From Pseudomonas brassicacearum (GTDB lineage: Bacteria > Pseudomonadota > Gammaproteobacteria > Pseudomonadales > Pseudomonadaceae), in assembly GCF_009601685.2 (NCBI RefSeq), contig NZ_CP045701.2, forward strand, positions 5,828,001 through 5,892,000: 64,000 nt of DNA, given 5' to 3'. Both the position numbers and the translations under genes were made by a program. Each line of letters begins with the position of its first letter. The first letter of the stretch is position 1. The notes beneath the pieces are model-generated. The model searched no databases. It saw only the letters and a program-made list of their open reading frames with translations, and was not told the DNA's origin. Of the stretch, positions 44,863-53,017 are shown piece by piece.

Positions 44863-45735
44863 ATGACTCAGGAAACGCCCTACATCTTCGACGCCACCAC
44901 CGCCGATTTCGACCAGTCGGTGATCGCCAACTCTTTCCACAAACCGGTGCTGGTGGATTTCTGGGCCGAGTGGTGCGCGCCGTGCAAGGCGCTGATGCCG
45001 ATGCTGCAAACCATTGCCGAGAGCTATCAAGGCGAACTGCTGCTGGCCAAGGTCAACTGCGACATCGAGCAGGACATTGTCGCCCGCTTCGGCATTCGCA
45101 GCCTGCCTACGGTGGTGCTGTTCAAGGACGGCCAACCCGTCGACGGCTTTGCCGGTGCCCAGCCGGAATCGGCGGTGCGCACGATGCTCGAACCCCATGT
45201 GCAGATGCCGCCTCCGGCCGCGGCCGACCCATTCGAACAGGCCCAGGCGCTGTTCGACGACGGTCGTTTCGCCGACGCCGAAGCCGTGCTCACGGTGTTG
45301 CTGGGAGAAGACAACACCAACGCCAAGGCCCTGATCCTGTATGCCCGCTGCCTGACCGAGCGCGGTGAACTGGACGAAGCGCAGACCGTGCTCGACGCGG
45401 TGAAAAGCGACGAACACAAGGCCGCCCTCGCCGGCGCCAAGGCGCAGATCCAGTTCCTCGGCCTGGCCAAGCACCTGCCGGACGCCGCCGTGCTCAAGGC
45501 GCGCCTGGCAAAAGACCCGCAGGACGATGAAGCGGTGTACCAACTGGCGATCCAGCAACTGGCGCGCCAGCAGTACGAAGCGGCCCTCGATGCACTGCTC
45601 AAATTGTTCGTGCGTAACCGCAGCTACAACGAAGGCCTGCCCCACAAGACCTTGCTGCAAGTGTTCGAACTGCTGGGCAACGACCATCCACTGGTGACGA
45701 CTTATCGTCGCAAGCTGTTCGCAGCGTTGTACTGA
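44863..45735 (+). CDS. Thioredoxin-TPR co-chaperone (YbbN/CnoX-like)
   Basis: 290 residues from MTQETPYIFD. Thioredoxin domain at 1-110 with WAEWCAPCK (C38, C41), the redox-active WCxPC form. E. coli CnoX has SxxC, so this protein may retain redox activity, as known for some alpha- and gamma-proteobacterial YbbN. Residues 125-290 are helical TPR-like repeats (PFEQAQALFDDGRFADAEAVL, NAKALILYARCLTERGELDEAQ). Known role: holdase that hands clients to GroEL and DnaK during oxidative stress. Confidence 0.92.
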   Translation: MTQETPYIFDATTADFDQSVIANSFHKPVLVDFWAEWCAPCKALMPMLQTIAESYQGELLLAKVNCDIEQDIVARFGIRSLPTVVLFKDGQPVDGFAGAQPESAVRTMLEPHVQMPPPAAADPFEQAQALFDDGRFADAEAVLTVLLGEDNTNAKALILYARCLTERGELDEAQTVLDAVKSDEHKAALAGAKAQIQFLGLAKHLPDAAVLKARLAKDPQDDEAVYQLAIQQLARQQYEAALDALLKLFVRNRSYNEGLPHKTLLQVFELLGNDHPLVTTYRRKLFAALY

Positions 45736-45744
45736 CGCCCCCCG

Positions 45745-45848
45745 GTAGGAGCTGTCGAGCGAAGCGAAGCTGCGATCTTTTGATCTTTCGCTTGAGATTC
45801 AAGCGCCAGGGTAAAGATCGCAGCCTCGCTTCGCTCGACAGCTCCTAC
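45745..45848. repeat. GTAGGAGCTG-family palindrome
   Basis: GTAGGAGCTGTCGAGCGAAGCG and GCCTCGCTTCGCTCGACAGCTCCTAC pair over 21 or more bases, the best-preserved arms of this family in the window. The core is short (one GATCTTTT unit). It sits between two convergent genes and may act as a terminator. Confidence 0.9.
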
Positions 45849-45855
45849 ACAGTTC

Positions 45856-46206
45856 CTACGGGGTTGCGTGCCAGCTGTAGAGCGGTGTATCGGCGCCGCT
45901 GATGACTTTTACATCCGGGCTATGGCGCAGGCGCACCAACAGGCGCTTGCCCGCCGAGGCGCTGCCGGTCAGGCCTTCGAGTTGTTCCAGCAGGTCCGGG
46001 CCGCTCAGTTGCCCGGCCTTGCGCAGCAGTTCCTTGGCGATCTGCCACTGGGCATCATCGGGGTTCACCGGCTTGGCCGCCGGTGCCGCCACGCCCTCGG
46101 ACTTGGCCACTTGCAACTGCGCGCCGAGCTGTGCCCAGTCGCCCTCATCCATTTCGATCGACAAGTCCACCGGCCAATCGCCGACGGTTCCGCGTATCCG
46201 CAACAT
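45856..46206 (-). CDS. Hypothetical small protein next to the zinc operon
   Basis: 116 residues from MLRIRGTVGDWPVDLSIEM, with AGGAG seven bases upstream; an ATG three bases earlier is also possible. Soluble, no signal peptide. The N-terminal half (DLSIEMDEGDWAQLGAQLQVA) and the helical C-terminal half (AQWQIAKELLRKAGQLSGPDLLEQLEGLTG) are separated by an Ala/Pro linker. No family recognised beyond a conserved Pseudomonas protein. Transcribed divergently from the DUF2796 gene with 120 bp between starts, so both could share the Zur-like site. Confidence 0.75.
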   Translation of the reverse strand: MLRIRGTVGDWPVDLSIEMDEGDWAQLGAQLQVAKSEGVAAPAAKPVNPDDAQWQIAKELLRKAGQLSGPDLLEQLEGLTGSASAGKRLLVRLRHSPDVKVISGADTPLYSWHATP

Positions 46207-46291
46207 CATCGTGCTCCTGAAAATTTCATGTACGCATGCTCCCATGGCCCTTGCGCGACGCCAAGCAGACGGTCAAACTCTCCGCACTTTC

Positions 46292-46304
46292 GTTATAAGA
46301 TTAC
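46292..46304 (+). promoter_or_regulatory. Zur-box-like site upstream of the zinc operon
   Basis: GTTATAAGATTAC matches the Zur palindrome GTTATAnTATAAC at 10 of 12 fixed positions. It ends 22 bp before the DUF2796 start, where it would overlap the promoter. Known: the homologous P. aeruginosa PA4063-4066 operon is induced by zinc starvation and controlled by Zur. Control here is inferred from that and the motif. Confidence 0.65.
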
Positions 46305-46326
46305 ATAACCTTTTCGGAGACTCGTC

Positions 46327-46923
46327 ATGCGCCGTCTGCTTCTCGCTTTGCCGTTCGCCCTGCTGCCATTGGCTGTCGCTCATGCGGCGGTCGAGCATGA
46401 TCATGATCATGACCACGAGCACGAGCACGGCAGCCTCGGCGCCCATGAACACGGTGTGGCTCGATTGAACGCTGCCCTGGACGGCCAGACCCTGGAGCTG
46501 GAACTGGAAAGCCCGGCGATGAACCTGGTGGGCTTCGAACATGCCGCCACCAGCGATGCCGACAAGGCCAAGGTCGCCGCCGTGCGCGCGCAGTTGGACA
46601 AGCCACTGGCGTTGTTCGACCTGCCGGCCGCCGCCAAATGCACCGTTGCCCAACAGGAACTGGAAAGCCCACTGTTCGGCGATGAACCGGACCACGATGA
46701 CCATGACGAAGACGCCGACAGCGACGAGCACCACGGCGAGCACAGTGAAATCCATGCCCACTACCAATTCACCTGCGCCGCCCCGGGTGCACTGAAGAAC
46801 CTGGACCTGGCGACCCTGTTCAAAACGTTCCCGGCCACCCAGAAAATTCAGGTACAACTGATCAGCCCTAGCGGCCAGCAAGGCGTGGAAGTGACGGCCA
46901 AGGCGCCAGCCCTGAAATTCTGA
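46327..46923 (+). CDS. DUF2796 His-rich periplasmic zinc-binding protein
   Basis: 198 residues with a signal peptide (LLLALPFALLPLAVAHAAV). Mature N-terminus is a metal-binding run of alternating His/Asp/Glu (EHDHDHDHEHEHGS), then GAHEHGVARLNAALDG. A second cluster lies near residues 120-145 (DEPDHDDHDEDADSDEHHGE, then HSEIHAHY). DUF2796 genes stand at the head of the zinc-starvation operon with the ABC and DUF3299 genes that follow. Probable periplasmic zinc collector or chaperone. Confidence 0.9.
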   Translation: MRRLLLALPFALLPLAVAHAAVEHDHDHDHEHEHGSLGAHEHGVARLNAALDGQTLELELESPAMNLVGFEHAATSDADKAKVAAVRAQLDKPLALFDLPAAAKCTVAQQELESPLFGDEPDHDDHDEDADSDEHHGEHSEIHAHYQFTCAAPGALKNLDLATLFKTFPATQKIQVQLISPSGQQGVEVTAKAPALKF

Positions 46924-46956
46924 TTCACTGCAAAACCCAACGTGGGAACAAGCCTG

Positions 46957-47047
46957 GTGGGAGCAAAGCTTGCTCGCGATAGCGGTCCGACAGTCAACAT
47001 ACAAGTTGAATGTGGTGATCTCATCGCGAGCAAGCTCAGCTCCCACA
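46957..47047. repeat. REP pair inside the zinc operon
   Basis: GTGGGAGCAAAGCTTGCTCGCGATAG and CATCGCGAGCAAGCTCAGCTCCCAC, each arm with a 1-2 bp insertion, form a hairpin between the DUF2796 and ABC ATPase genes. It may tune the ratio of the first gene to the rest. Confidence 0.85.
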
Positions 47048-47083
47048 GGTGTTCCACTGGTTCCACTATTTGAAGCGGCAAAC

Positions 47084-47794
47084 ATGACCCAAGCTCTCAT
47101 CGAACTGTCCGACCTGGGCTTCAGTTGGCCCGGACATCCGCCGTTGCTGGATATTCCTGCGTTTCGCCTGGAGGCCGGTGAGACGCTGTTTCTCAAAGGC
47201 CCGAGCGGCAGCGGCAAAACCACCTTGTTAGGGCTGCTGGGCGGTGTGCAGACGCCGGATCGCGGCAGCATCCGCCTGCTCGGCCAGGAACTCACCGAAC
47301 TGGGCGCCGGCAGCCGCGACCGCTTTCGCGTCGACCACACCGGCTATATCTTCCAGCAGTTCAACCTGCTGCCGTTTCTCTCGGTACGCGAGAACGTCGA
47401 ACTGCCCTGTCACTTTTCCAAGCTGCGTGCGCAACGGGCCATCCAGCGCCACGGCAGCGTCGATCAAGCCGCCGCCACGCTGCTGGCCCACTTGGGGCTG
47501 ACCGATCCGAACCTGCTGGAGCGGCGCGCCGACTCGTTGTCCATCGGCCAGCAACAACGGGTCGCCGCCGCCCGTGCACTGATCGGCCAACCGGAACTGG
47601 TGATCGCCGACGAACCGACCTCGGCCTTGGACTACGACGCCCGGGAAAACTTCCTGCGGCTGTTGTTCGCTGAATGCCGCGAGGCCGGGTCGAGCCTGTT
47701 GTTCGTCAGCCACGACCAGAGCCTGGCACCGCTGTTCGACCGCAATCTGTCGCTGGCCGATCTCAATCGCGCCGCCACGCCACTCGAGGTCTGA
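47084..47794 (+). CDS. ABC transporter ATP-binding protein (MacB/LolD type)
   Basis: 236 residues from MTQALIELSDLG. Walker A GPSGSGKTT, Q-loop region YIFQQFNLLPFLSVRENVELP, signature DSLSIGQQQRVAAARAL, Walker B LVIADEPTSALD and switch His in LLFVSHDQ. Works with the FtsX-like permease that starts one base after its stop. Such MacB/LolD-type pairs act on periplasmic or lipoprotein substrates rather than solutes. In this operon the cargo is linked to zinc supply. Confidence 0.93.
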   Translation: MTQALIELSDLGFSWPGHPPLLDIPAFRLEAGETLFLKGPSGSGKTTLLGLLGGVQTPDRGSIRLLGQELTELGAGSRDRFRVDHTGYIFQQFNLLPFLSVRENVELPCHFSKLRAQRAIQRHGSVDQAAATLLAHLGLTDPNLLERRADSLSIGQQQRVAAARALIGQPELVIADEPTSALDYDARENFLRLLFAECREAGSSLLFVSHDQSLAPLFDRNLSLADLNRAATPLEV

Positions 47795-47795
47795 G

Positions 47796-49061
47796 ATGTA
47801 TTTGTTCCGTCTAGCCATGGCCAGCCTGGCGAACCGCCGCTTCACCGCGATCCTCACCGCGTTTGCCATCGCCCTTTCTGTTTGTTTGTTGCTGGCCGTG
47901 GAGCGGGTACGCACCGAGGCGCGAGCCAGTTTCGCCAGCACCATCAGCGGCACCGACCTGATCGTCGGCGCCCGCTCAGGCTCCGTGAACCTGCTGCTGT
48001 ATTCGGTGTTTCGCATCGGCAACGCCACCAACAACATCCGCTGGGACAGCTTCGAACACTTCGCCAGCAACCCGAAAGTGAAGTGGGCGATCCCCATGTC
48101 CCTCGGCGACTCCCACCGTGGTTATCGGGTGATGGGCACCACCGAGGCCTACTTCGAGCACTATCAGTACGGCCGCAAGCAACACCTGGAACTGGCCGAT
48201 GGCCGGGCGTTCGCCACCGATCCGTTCGAAGTGGTGCTCGGTGCCGAAGTGGCCGAGGCGCTGCACTACAAACTCGGCGACAAACTGGTGCTGGCCCACG
48301 GCGTGGCGACGATCAGCCTGGTCAAGCACGACGACAAGCCCTTCACCGTGGTCGGGATTCTCAAGCGCACCGGCACCCCGGTGGACCGCACGCTGCACAT
48401 CAGCCTCGGTGGCATGGAGGCGATCCACATTGACTGGAAAAACGGCGTACCGGCCCAGGGCAATGGCCGCATCAGCGCCGACCAGGCCCGCAACATGGAC
48501 CTTACACCCCAGGCGATCACCGCGTTCATGCTCGGTCTCAACAGCAAGATTTCCACCTTTGCCTTGCAACGCGAGATCAACGAGTTCCGTGGCGAGCCGT
48601 TGCTGGCCATCCTGCCCGGCGTGGCGCTGCAGGAATTGTGGAGCCTGATGGGCACGGCGGAAAAAGCCTTGTTCGTGATTTCGCTGTTCGTGGTGCTCAC
48701 CGGGCTGATCGGCATGCTCACGGCGATCCTCACCAGCCTCAATGAACGCCGCCGGGAAATGGCGATCCTGCGCTCGGTGGGCGCGCGGCCGTGGCACATC
48801 GCGACCTTGCTGGTACTCGAGGCCTTTGCCCTGGCACTGGCCGGGGTGATCGCCGGACTAGCGTTGCTGTACATCGGCATCGCCGCCGCCCAGGGTTATG
48901 TGCAGTCGGCCTACGGCTTGTACCTGCCGCTGAGTTGGCCGAGCGAGTATGAATGGACGCTGCTGGCTGGCATCCTGGTGGCCGCCCTGCTGATGGGCAG
49001 CGTGCCGGCCTGGCGCGCCTATCGCCAATCGTTGGCCGACGGCCTGTCGATCCGTCTATGA
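47796..49061 (+). CDS. FtsX-like permease
   Basis: 421 residues. One N-terminal transmembrane helix (FTAILTAFAIALSVCLLLAV), a large periplasmic domain of about 230 residues (SGTDLIVGARSGSVNLLLYSVFRIG...), then three helices near the C-terminus (ALFVISLFVVLTGLIGML; LVLEAFALALAGVIAGLALLYIGI; LLAGILVAALLMGSVPAWRAY). The ERRREMAILRSVGARP loop is the ATPase coupling helix. This is the MacB/FtsX type-VII ABC layout. Pairs with the ATPase before it. Confidence 0.92.
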   Translation: MYLFRLAMASLANRRFTAILTAFAIALSVCLLLAVERVRTEARASFASTISGTDLIVGARSGSVNLLLYSVFRIGNATNNIRWDSFEHFASNPKVKWAIPMSLGDSHRGYRVMGTTEAYFEHYQYGRKQHLELADGRAFATDPFEVVLGAEVAEALHYKLGDKLVLAHGVATISLVKHDDKPFTVVGILKRTGTPVDRTLHISLGGMEAIHIDWKNGVPAQGNGRISADQARNMDLTPQAITAFMLGLNSKISTFALQREINEFRGEPLLAILPGVALQELWSLMGTAEKALFVISLFVVLTGLIGMLTAILTSLNERRREMAILRSVGARPWHIATLLVLEAFALALAGVIAGLALLYIGIAAAQGYVQSAYGLYLPLSWPSEYEWTLLAGILVAALLMGSVPAWRAYRQSLADGLSIRL

Positions 49062-49072
49062 GGACCTTGAAG

Positions 49073-49591
49073 ATGCCCCGCGCCCTGCTTGCGCTGTTGA
49101 TGCTGGTCGCCCTGCCGCTGTGGGCGGCCGAGCCGAGGGACCTGGCCTGGTCGGAAATGATCCCGCCGGACGCGCCGCCGGAAGTGCCGAACATGACGCC
49201 GCTGCACGACTTGTCGAAAATGAGCGACGCCCTGGCCGCCGAGTCCGCGCCGGCGGCCAAGCAGGATTTGCCCAACGCCCCAGTGGTCAAGGCCCTCGAC
49301 GGCCAGCAGATTCGCTTGCCGGGCTACATCGTGCCGCTGGAAGTCAGCGAGGAAGGTCGCACCACGGACTTTTTGCTGGTGCCGTATTTCGGCGCCTGCA
49401 TCCACGTGCCACCACCGCCGTCCAACCAGATCGTGCATGTGAAAAGTGAAGTCGGGGTCAAGCTCGACGAGTTGTATCAACCGTACTGGGTCGAAGGGCC
49501 GATGCAGGTCAAGCCGTCCACCAGTGAACTGGCCGATGCCGGGTATCAGATGGAGGCCGAGAAGATCTATGTGTATGAGCTGCCGGAGTGA
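49073..49591 (+). CDS. DUF3299 periplasmic protein
   Basis: 172 residues from MPRALLALLM, with AGGA eight bases upstream; an ATG at 49058 overlapping the permease stop is the alternative. Signal peptide LLMLVALPLWAAEP. The core contains PGYIVPLEV and TDFLLVPYFGACIHVPPPPSNQIVHV, where the C-x-H-x-PPP motif is conserved in the family and could bind metal. Last gene of the zinc operon. Likely the periplasmic partner of the FtsX-type transporter. Confidence 0.87.
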   Translation: MPRALLALLMLVALPLWAAEPRDLAWSEMIPPDAPPEVPNMTPLHDLSKMSDALAAESAPAAKQDLPNAPVVKALDGQQIRLPGYIVPLEVSEEGRTTDFLLVPYFGACIHVPPPPSNQIVHVKSEVGVKLDELYQPYWVEGPMQVKPSTSELADAGYQMEAEKIYVYELPE

Positions 49592-49624
49592 ACCCGATAG
49601 TGATGTGTTGTTTGTAGGATAGCT

Positions 49625-49703
49625 ATCGCGAGCAAGCTCCCACAGTTGATCGTGTTTCAGAAGGAATGCGGTCGAATAATGTGGGAGCGGGCTTGCTCGC
49701 GAT
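49625..49703. repeat. REP pair
   Basis: ATCGCGAGCAAGCTCCCAC (a shortened arm) and GTGGGAGCGGGCTTGCTCGCGAT face each other between the zinc operon and oprG. Confidence 0.85.
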
Positions 49704-49735
49704 GGTTCCCTCAAATTTTCCCATCAGCGTTTTTA

Positions 49736-49782
49736 TTGAGCTGAGTCAATTAAACACCCCCTGACTCATTGAGCTGCGTCAA
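49736..49782 (+). promoter_or_regulatory. Two Anr/FNR-like half-consensus sites upstream of oprG
   Basis: TTGAGCTGAGTCAA (49736-49749) and TTGAGCTGCGTCAA (49769-49782) differ at one base and lie 33 bp apart, three helical turns. Each keeps TTGA-N6-TCAA of the Anr/FNR box TTGAT-N4-ATCAA but lacks the inner T and A. P. aeruginosa oprG is known to respond to low oxygen. Whether Anr or another dimer binds here is inference. Confidence 0.55.
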
Positions 49783-49844
49783 AAGACCGGGCCAGACGGC
49801 TTCGTACCATGGGACATCAATTTTCGATGCCCTCTGGAGCCCTC

Positions 49845-50543
49845 ATGAACAAGTCCTTGCTCAGCGCTTCCCTCGTTGCCCTCGCGCTCGCAGCCCCACT
49901 CGCCCAGGCCCACACGGCTGGCGACATCATCGTTCGCGCCGGTGCTATCACCGTCAACCCGGAAGCCGACAGTTCCAGTGTCAAGGTCGACCGTGGCCCA
50001 CTGGCCGGCACCGACCTGGGCGGCAAGGCGACCATGAGCAGCGACACGCAGCTGGGCTTGAACTTCGCCTACATGATCACCAACAACCTGGGGATCGAAC
50101 TGCTGGCGGCCTCGCCGTTCGAGCACGACGTGAAAATCAAAGGCACTGCCCTGGGCGCGGCCAACAACAAGCTTGGCACCCTCAAGCACCTGCCGCCGAC
50201 CTTGAGCCTGGTCTACTACCCGCTCGACGCCAAGTCAGCGTTCCAGCCTTATGTCGGCGCCGGCATCAACTACACCTGGATCTATGACGAACACGTCGGC
50301 AGCGAAGCCAGCGCGAACGGCTTCAGCAACTTCCGGGCGAGCAACAGTTGGGGCATGGCGTGGCAAGTGGGCGCCGACTATATGTTGACCGACAACGTCA
50401 TGATCAACGGTCAGATTCGCTACATCGACATCGACACCACCGCGTATGTGGACAACAACGCCGTGGCCGGTGGCACACGGGCCAAGGTGAATGTCGATGT
50501 GGACCCATGGATCTACATGGTGGGGTTGGGTTACAAGTTCTAA
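49845..50543 (+). CDS. oprG: Outer membrane protein OprG/OmpW
   Basis: 232 residues from MNKSLLSASLVALALAAPLAQAHT with GGAG upstream. The mature part is an eight-stranded barrel: GDIIVRAGAITVNPE, NFAYMITNNLGIELLAASPFEHDV, LPPTLSLVYYPL, YVGAGINYTWIYDE, AWQVGADYMLTDNVMINGQIRYIDI, and the C-terminal WIYMVGLGYKF with terminal Phe for BAM recognition. OmpW-type channels let small hydrophobic molecules cross the outer membrane. Placed next to the zinc operon as in P. aeruginosa. Confidence 0.95.
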   Translation: MNKSLLSASLVALALAAPLAQAHTAGDIIVRAGAITVNPEADSSSVKVDRGPLAGTDLGGKATMSSDTQLGLNFAYMITNNLGIELLAASPFEHDVKIKGTALGAANNKLGTLKHLPPTLSLVYYPLDAKSAFQPYVGAGINYTWIYDEHVGSEASANGFSNFRASNSWGMAWQVGADYMLTDNVMINGQIRYIDIDTTAYVDNNAVAGGTRAKVNVDVDPWIYMVGLGYKF

Positions 50544-50575
50544 GCCTGCGCACCATCGCAAGTTGACAACACCCT

Positions 50576-50745
50576 GTGGCGAGGGGATTTAGCGAAACGT
50601 CGCACCGCCCCGCTGACTGTAGGAGCTGTCGAGTGAAGCGAGGCTGCGATCTTGTCCCAGACAATTGAGTCGCGAGCGAAAGATCAAAAGATCGCAGCCT
50701 TCGGCAGCTCCTACAGAGCCCAACGGGGACAAATCCCCTCGCCAC
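50576..50745. repeat. 170-bp composite repeat, copy 1
   Basis: Outer arms GTGGCGAGGGGATTTA and AAATCCCCTCGCCAC enclose a full GTAGGAGCTGTCGAG...CGGCAGCTCCTAC palindrome with a GAAAGATCAAAAGATC core. Two repeat families are thus nested. The same 170-bp unit recurs at 52768 in the same orientation with about six differences. Confidence 0.9.
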
Positions 50746-50763
50746 GACGTTGTAGGCCGTGAC

Positions 50764-50793
50764 AAAAAAGGCGCCTCGAAAGGCGCCTTTTTT
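50764..50793. terminator. Bidirectional intrinsic terminator
   Basis: AAAAAAGGCGCCT (50764-50776) pairs perfectly with AGGCGCCTTTTTT (50781-50793) over a 4-nt loop (CGAA), giving a GC-rich stem with a T run on either strand. It serves the convergent oprG and epimerase genes. Confidence 0.9.
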
Positions 50794-50804
50794 GTGACTG
50801 AAAC

Positions 50805-51734
50805 TCAGCGCCCCAGCAACCGCGCCAGCCCCACGCTCATCGGTGTTTGCTGTGGAAAACTGAAGCGCTGCAACAGCCGATGGTTGTCGGCCCGCGAATG
50901 GCGGATGTCGCCGGAACGCGCCGGGCCGTAGCTGATCGGCGGCAGGTCGCCCACCACCGCGGCCAGGGCCTGGAGCATTTGCTTGAGGGTCGTGGCCTGG
51001 TTCCAGCCGACATTCACCGCGCCCACTTCCACCTCGGGCTTCTCGATGGCCTGCACCAGCAAATCCACCAAATCTTCGACGTAGACAAAATCCCGGGTCT
51101 GCTCGCCGTCGCCGAACACGGTGATTGGCAGGCCTTTCTGTGCCCGCTCGCTGAAGATGCTGATGACCCCGGAATACGGCGAGGACGGATCCTGGCGCGG
51201 ACCGTAGATGTTGAAGAAACGGAATACCACCGGCTCCAGGTCGTGCTGGCGGCGATAGAAGTCGAGGTAGAACTCGCTGGCCAGCTTGTCCGAGGCATAC
51301 GGCGTGAGCGGGGCCTTGGGGGTGTCTTCGTCGATGGACTGACCTTCGCCGTTGTTGCCGTAGACCGCCGCGCTGGAGGCGAACAGCACCCGTTTCACAC
51401 CACTCTGGCGCATGGCTTCGCAGACATTCAGGGTGCCAATGAAATTGCTCTGGTGGGTGCGCACGGGGTCGTCCACCGAGGCTTGCACCGAGGCCACCGC
51501 CGCCAGGTGCGCCACGGCGCTGCAACCGGCCATGACCCGCGCCACCAGCGCGGCGTCGGCGACGTCGCCTTCGATCAGTTCGACCGCCGGGTTGTCCAGC
51601 GGCAGGTTGCTGCGCTTGCCGGTGGACAGGTCATCGAGGATGCGCACCGAGTGTCCCTTGGCGAGCAAGGCGTCGGTCAGGTGCGAACCAATGAAACCCG
51701 CGCCGCCGGTGATTAAAACAGGGCCTTCAGCCAT
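50805..51734 (-). CDS. NAD-dependent epimerase/dehydratase (UDP-glucose 4-epimerase type)
   Basis: 309 residues from MAEGPVLITGGAGFIGSH. Rossmann loop GGAGFIGS, catalytic Y-x3-K in PYASDKLASE with upstream ASSAAVYGNN, and substrate loop FRFFNIYGPRQDP. Extended SDR of the kind that changes sugar nucleotides. Its start overlaps the neighbouring SDR gene's stop by 8 bp. The pair follows oprG as in P. aeruginosa PA4068-4069. Exact sugar unknown. Confidence 0.92.
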   Translation of the reverse strand: MAEGPVLITGGAGFIGSHLTDALLAKGHSVRILDDLSTGKRSNLPLDNPAVELIEGDVADAALVARVMAGCSAVAHLAAVASVQASVDDPVRTHQSNFIGTLNVCEAMRQSGVKRVLFASSAAVYGNNGEGQSIDEDTPKAPLTPYASDKLASEFYLDFYRRQHDLEPVVFRFFNIYGPRQDPSSPYSGVISIFSERAQKGLPITVFGDGEQTRDFVYVEDLVDLLVQAIEKPEVEVGAVNVGWNQATTLKQMLQALAAVVGDLPPISYGPARSGDIRHSRADNHRLLQRFSFPQQTPMSVGLARLLGR

Positions 51735-52611
51735 GACGATAAAACCTATCCAGTAAGCCTGGGAGTGCCGCACGCCAGGCGCGGGGCTTGATCCCGAAAG
51801 TGTGAAGAATTTTCTTGCAGGCCAGCACCGCGTGCTGCGGTTCTTCCGCGGCGTCCGGTCGTGCGGCGTGGGCCTGGGGGGTGGGCGACTCGATGGCCAG
51901 CGGATGCAGCGCGCGGGCTTCGGTGAGGATCGCCTGGCCCAGCGCCAGCGGCGTAGTCGCCTCGTGCCCGGCGTAATGATAGGTGCCCCACAGCGGCGCC
52001 GCGCAATCGAGTTGCTTGAGCACCGAGATGATCACGCGGGCGGCATCGTCCACAGGCGTCGGATTACCGCGGCGGTCGTCGGCCAGCAACAGCTCTTCGG
52101 GCTGTTCGGCCCGGGCCAGGAAACGCCCGAGGATGCCATCGGTGCTGTCGTCCAGCAGCCAGCCGAACCGCAGCAGCACGTGTTGCGGGCAGGTGGCGCG
52201 CACGCTTTGCTCGATCCGCCACAGCGCCTGCCCCCGCACGCCCAGGGGCACGGGCTCGTCCTTCTCGCTGTAGGCCGTGGCGCGGGAGCCATCGAACACG
52301 CGATAGCTCGACGGTTGCAGCAAGATGATGTTGTGATGCTGGCACAGCTCGGCCAGGCGCTCGACAGCACGCTCCTGGCCGGCCAGGCGCTGCTCGCTGA
52401 CGGCCTCGGCCTGGAACCAGTCGAAGTAATACGCCAGGTTGATCAAGGCGTCCGGGCGGGTGTCGTCGAGCAGTTGCGTCAGGCTCGCGGCATCCCAACC
52501 TTCTTCGGGCGGGCGGGGGGCAAGAAAACCGATGTCTTCTTCTGCACCGAGGCGAATCAGCGCCTGCCCAAGGGCATTTCCGCCGCCCAGTAACATAAGG
52601 CGCATTCGCAT
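51727..52611 (-). CDS. SDR-type sugar-nucleotide reductase (RmlD-like)
   Basis: 294 residues. Nucleotide-binding start MRLMLLGGGNALGQALIRLG, then DALINLAYYFDWFQAEAVSEQ and ILLQPSSYRVFDGSRATAYSEKDEPVPLGVRG, where the order matches RmlD-type dTDP-dehydrorhamnose reductases. The catalytic Y-x3-K is not obvious in the usual place (VRGQALWRIEQ), so activity may differ. Co-transcribed with the epimerase. Probably surface polysaccharide related. The start could be the second Met (52605). Confidence 0.82.
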   Translation of the reverse strand: MRMRLMLLGGGNALGQALIRLGAEEDIGFLAPRPPEEGWDAASLTQLLDDTRPDALINLAYYFDWFQAEAVSEQRLAGQERAVERLAELCQHHNIILLQPSSYRVFDGSRATAYSEKDEPVPLGVRGQALWRIEQSVRATCPQHVLLRFGWLLDDSTDGILGRFLARAEQPEELLLADDRRGNPTPVDDAARVIISVLKQLDCAAPLWGTYHYAGHEATTPLALGQAILTEARALHPLAIESPTPQAHAARPDAAEEPQHAVLACKKILHTFGIKPRAWRAALPGLLDRFYRHG

Positions 52612-52767
52612 AAAGTCAGCAGGCCCAGTCTATTGGCACAAGAATTTGGTCGACAACGCCCGCGGGCGTTACCGGAATCGTTGCATTTTGCGGGTTTAGT
52701 GCGCAACCGTCATCCGTAAAGTGTGGATAGCCAGGTTTGAGCGTCTTACAAGGCTGATAGCGGACCT

Positions 52768-52937
52768 GTGGCGAGGGGATTTAGCGATACGTCGCACCGC
52801 CCCGCTGGCCGTAGGAGCTGTCGAGTGAAGCGAGGCTGCGATCTTGTCCCAGACAATTGAGTCGCGAGCCAAAGATCAAAAGATCGCAGCCTTCGGCAGC
52901 TCCTACAGAGCCCTACGGGGATAAATCCCCTCGCCAC
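52768..52937. repeat. 170-bp composite repeat, copy 2
   Basis: The same nested structure as at 50576, same length and orientation, with about six base differences. It lies in the 405-bp gap (52612-53017) between the divergent epimerase pair and the helicase gene. The rest of that gap shows no gene; promoters for both directions should be here. Confidence 0.9.
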
Positions 52938-53017
52938 AGGGGCAGTATCCAGTTCAGTTTTGCACAGATACCCGACGGTACTTGCATCTTGCCCAACCCA
53001 CCCGCATAAACTGCCCC

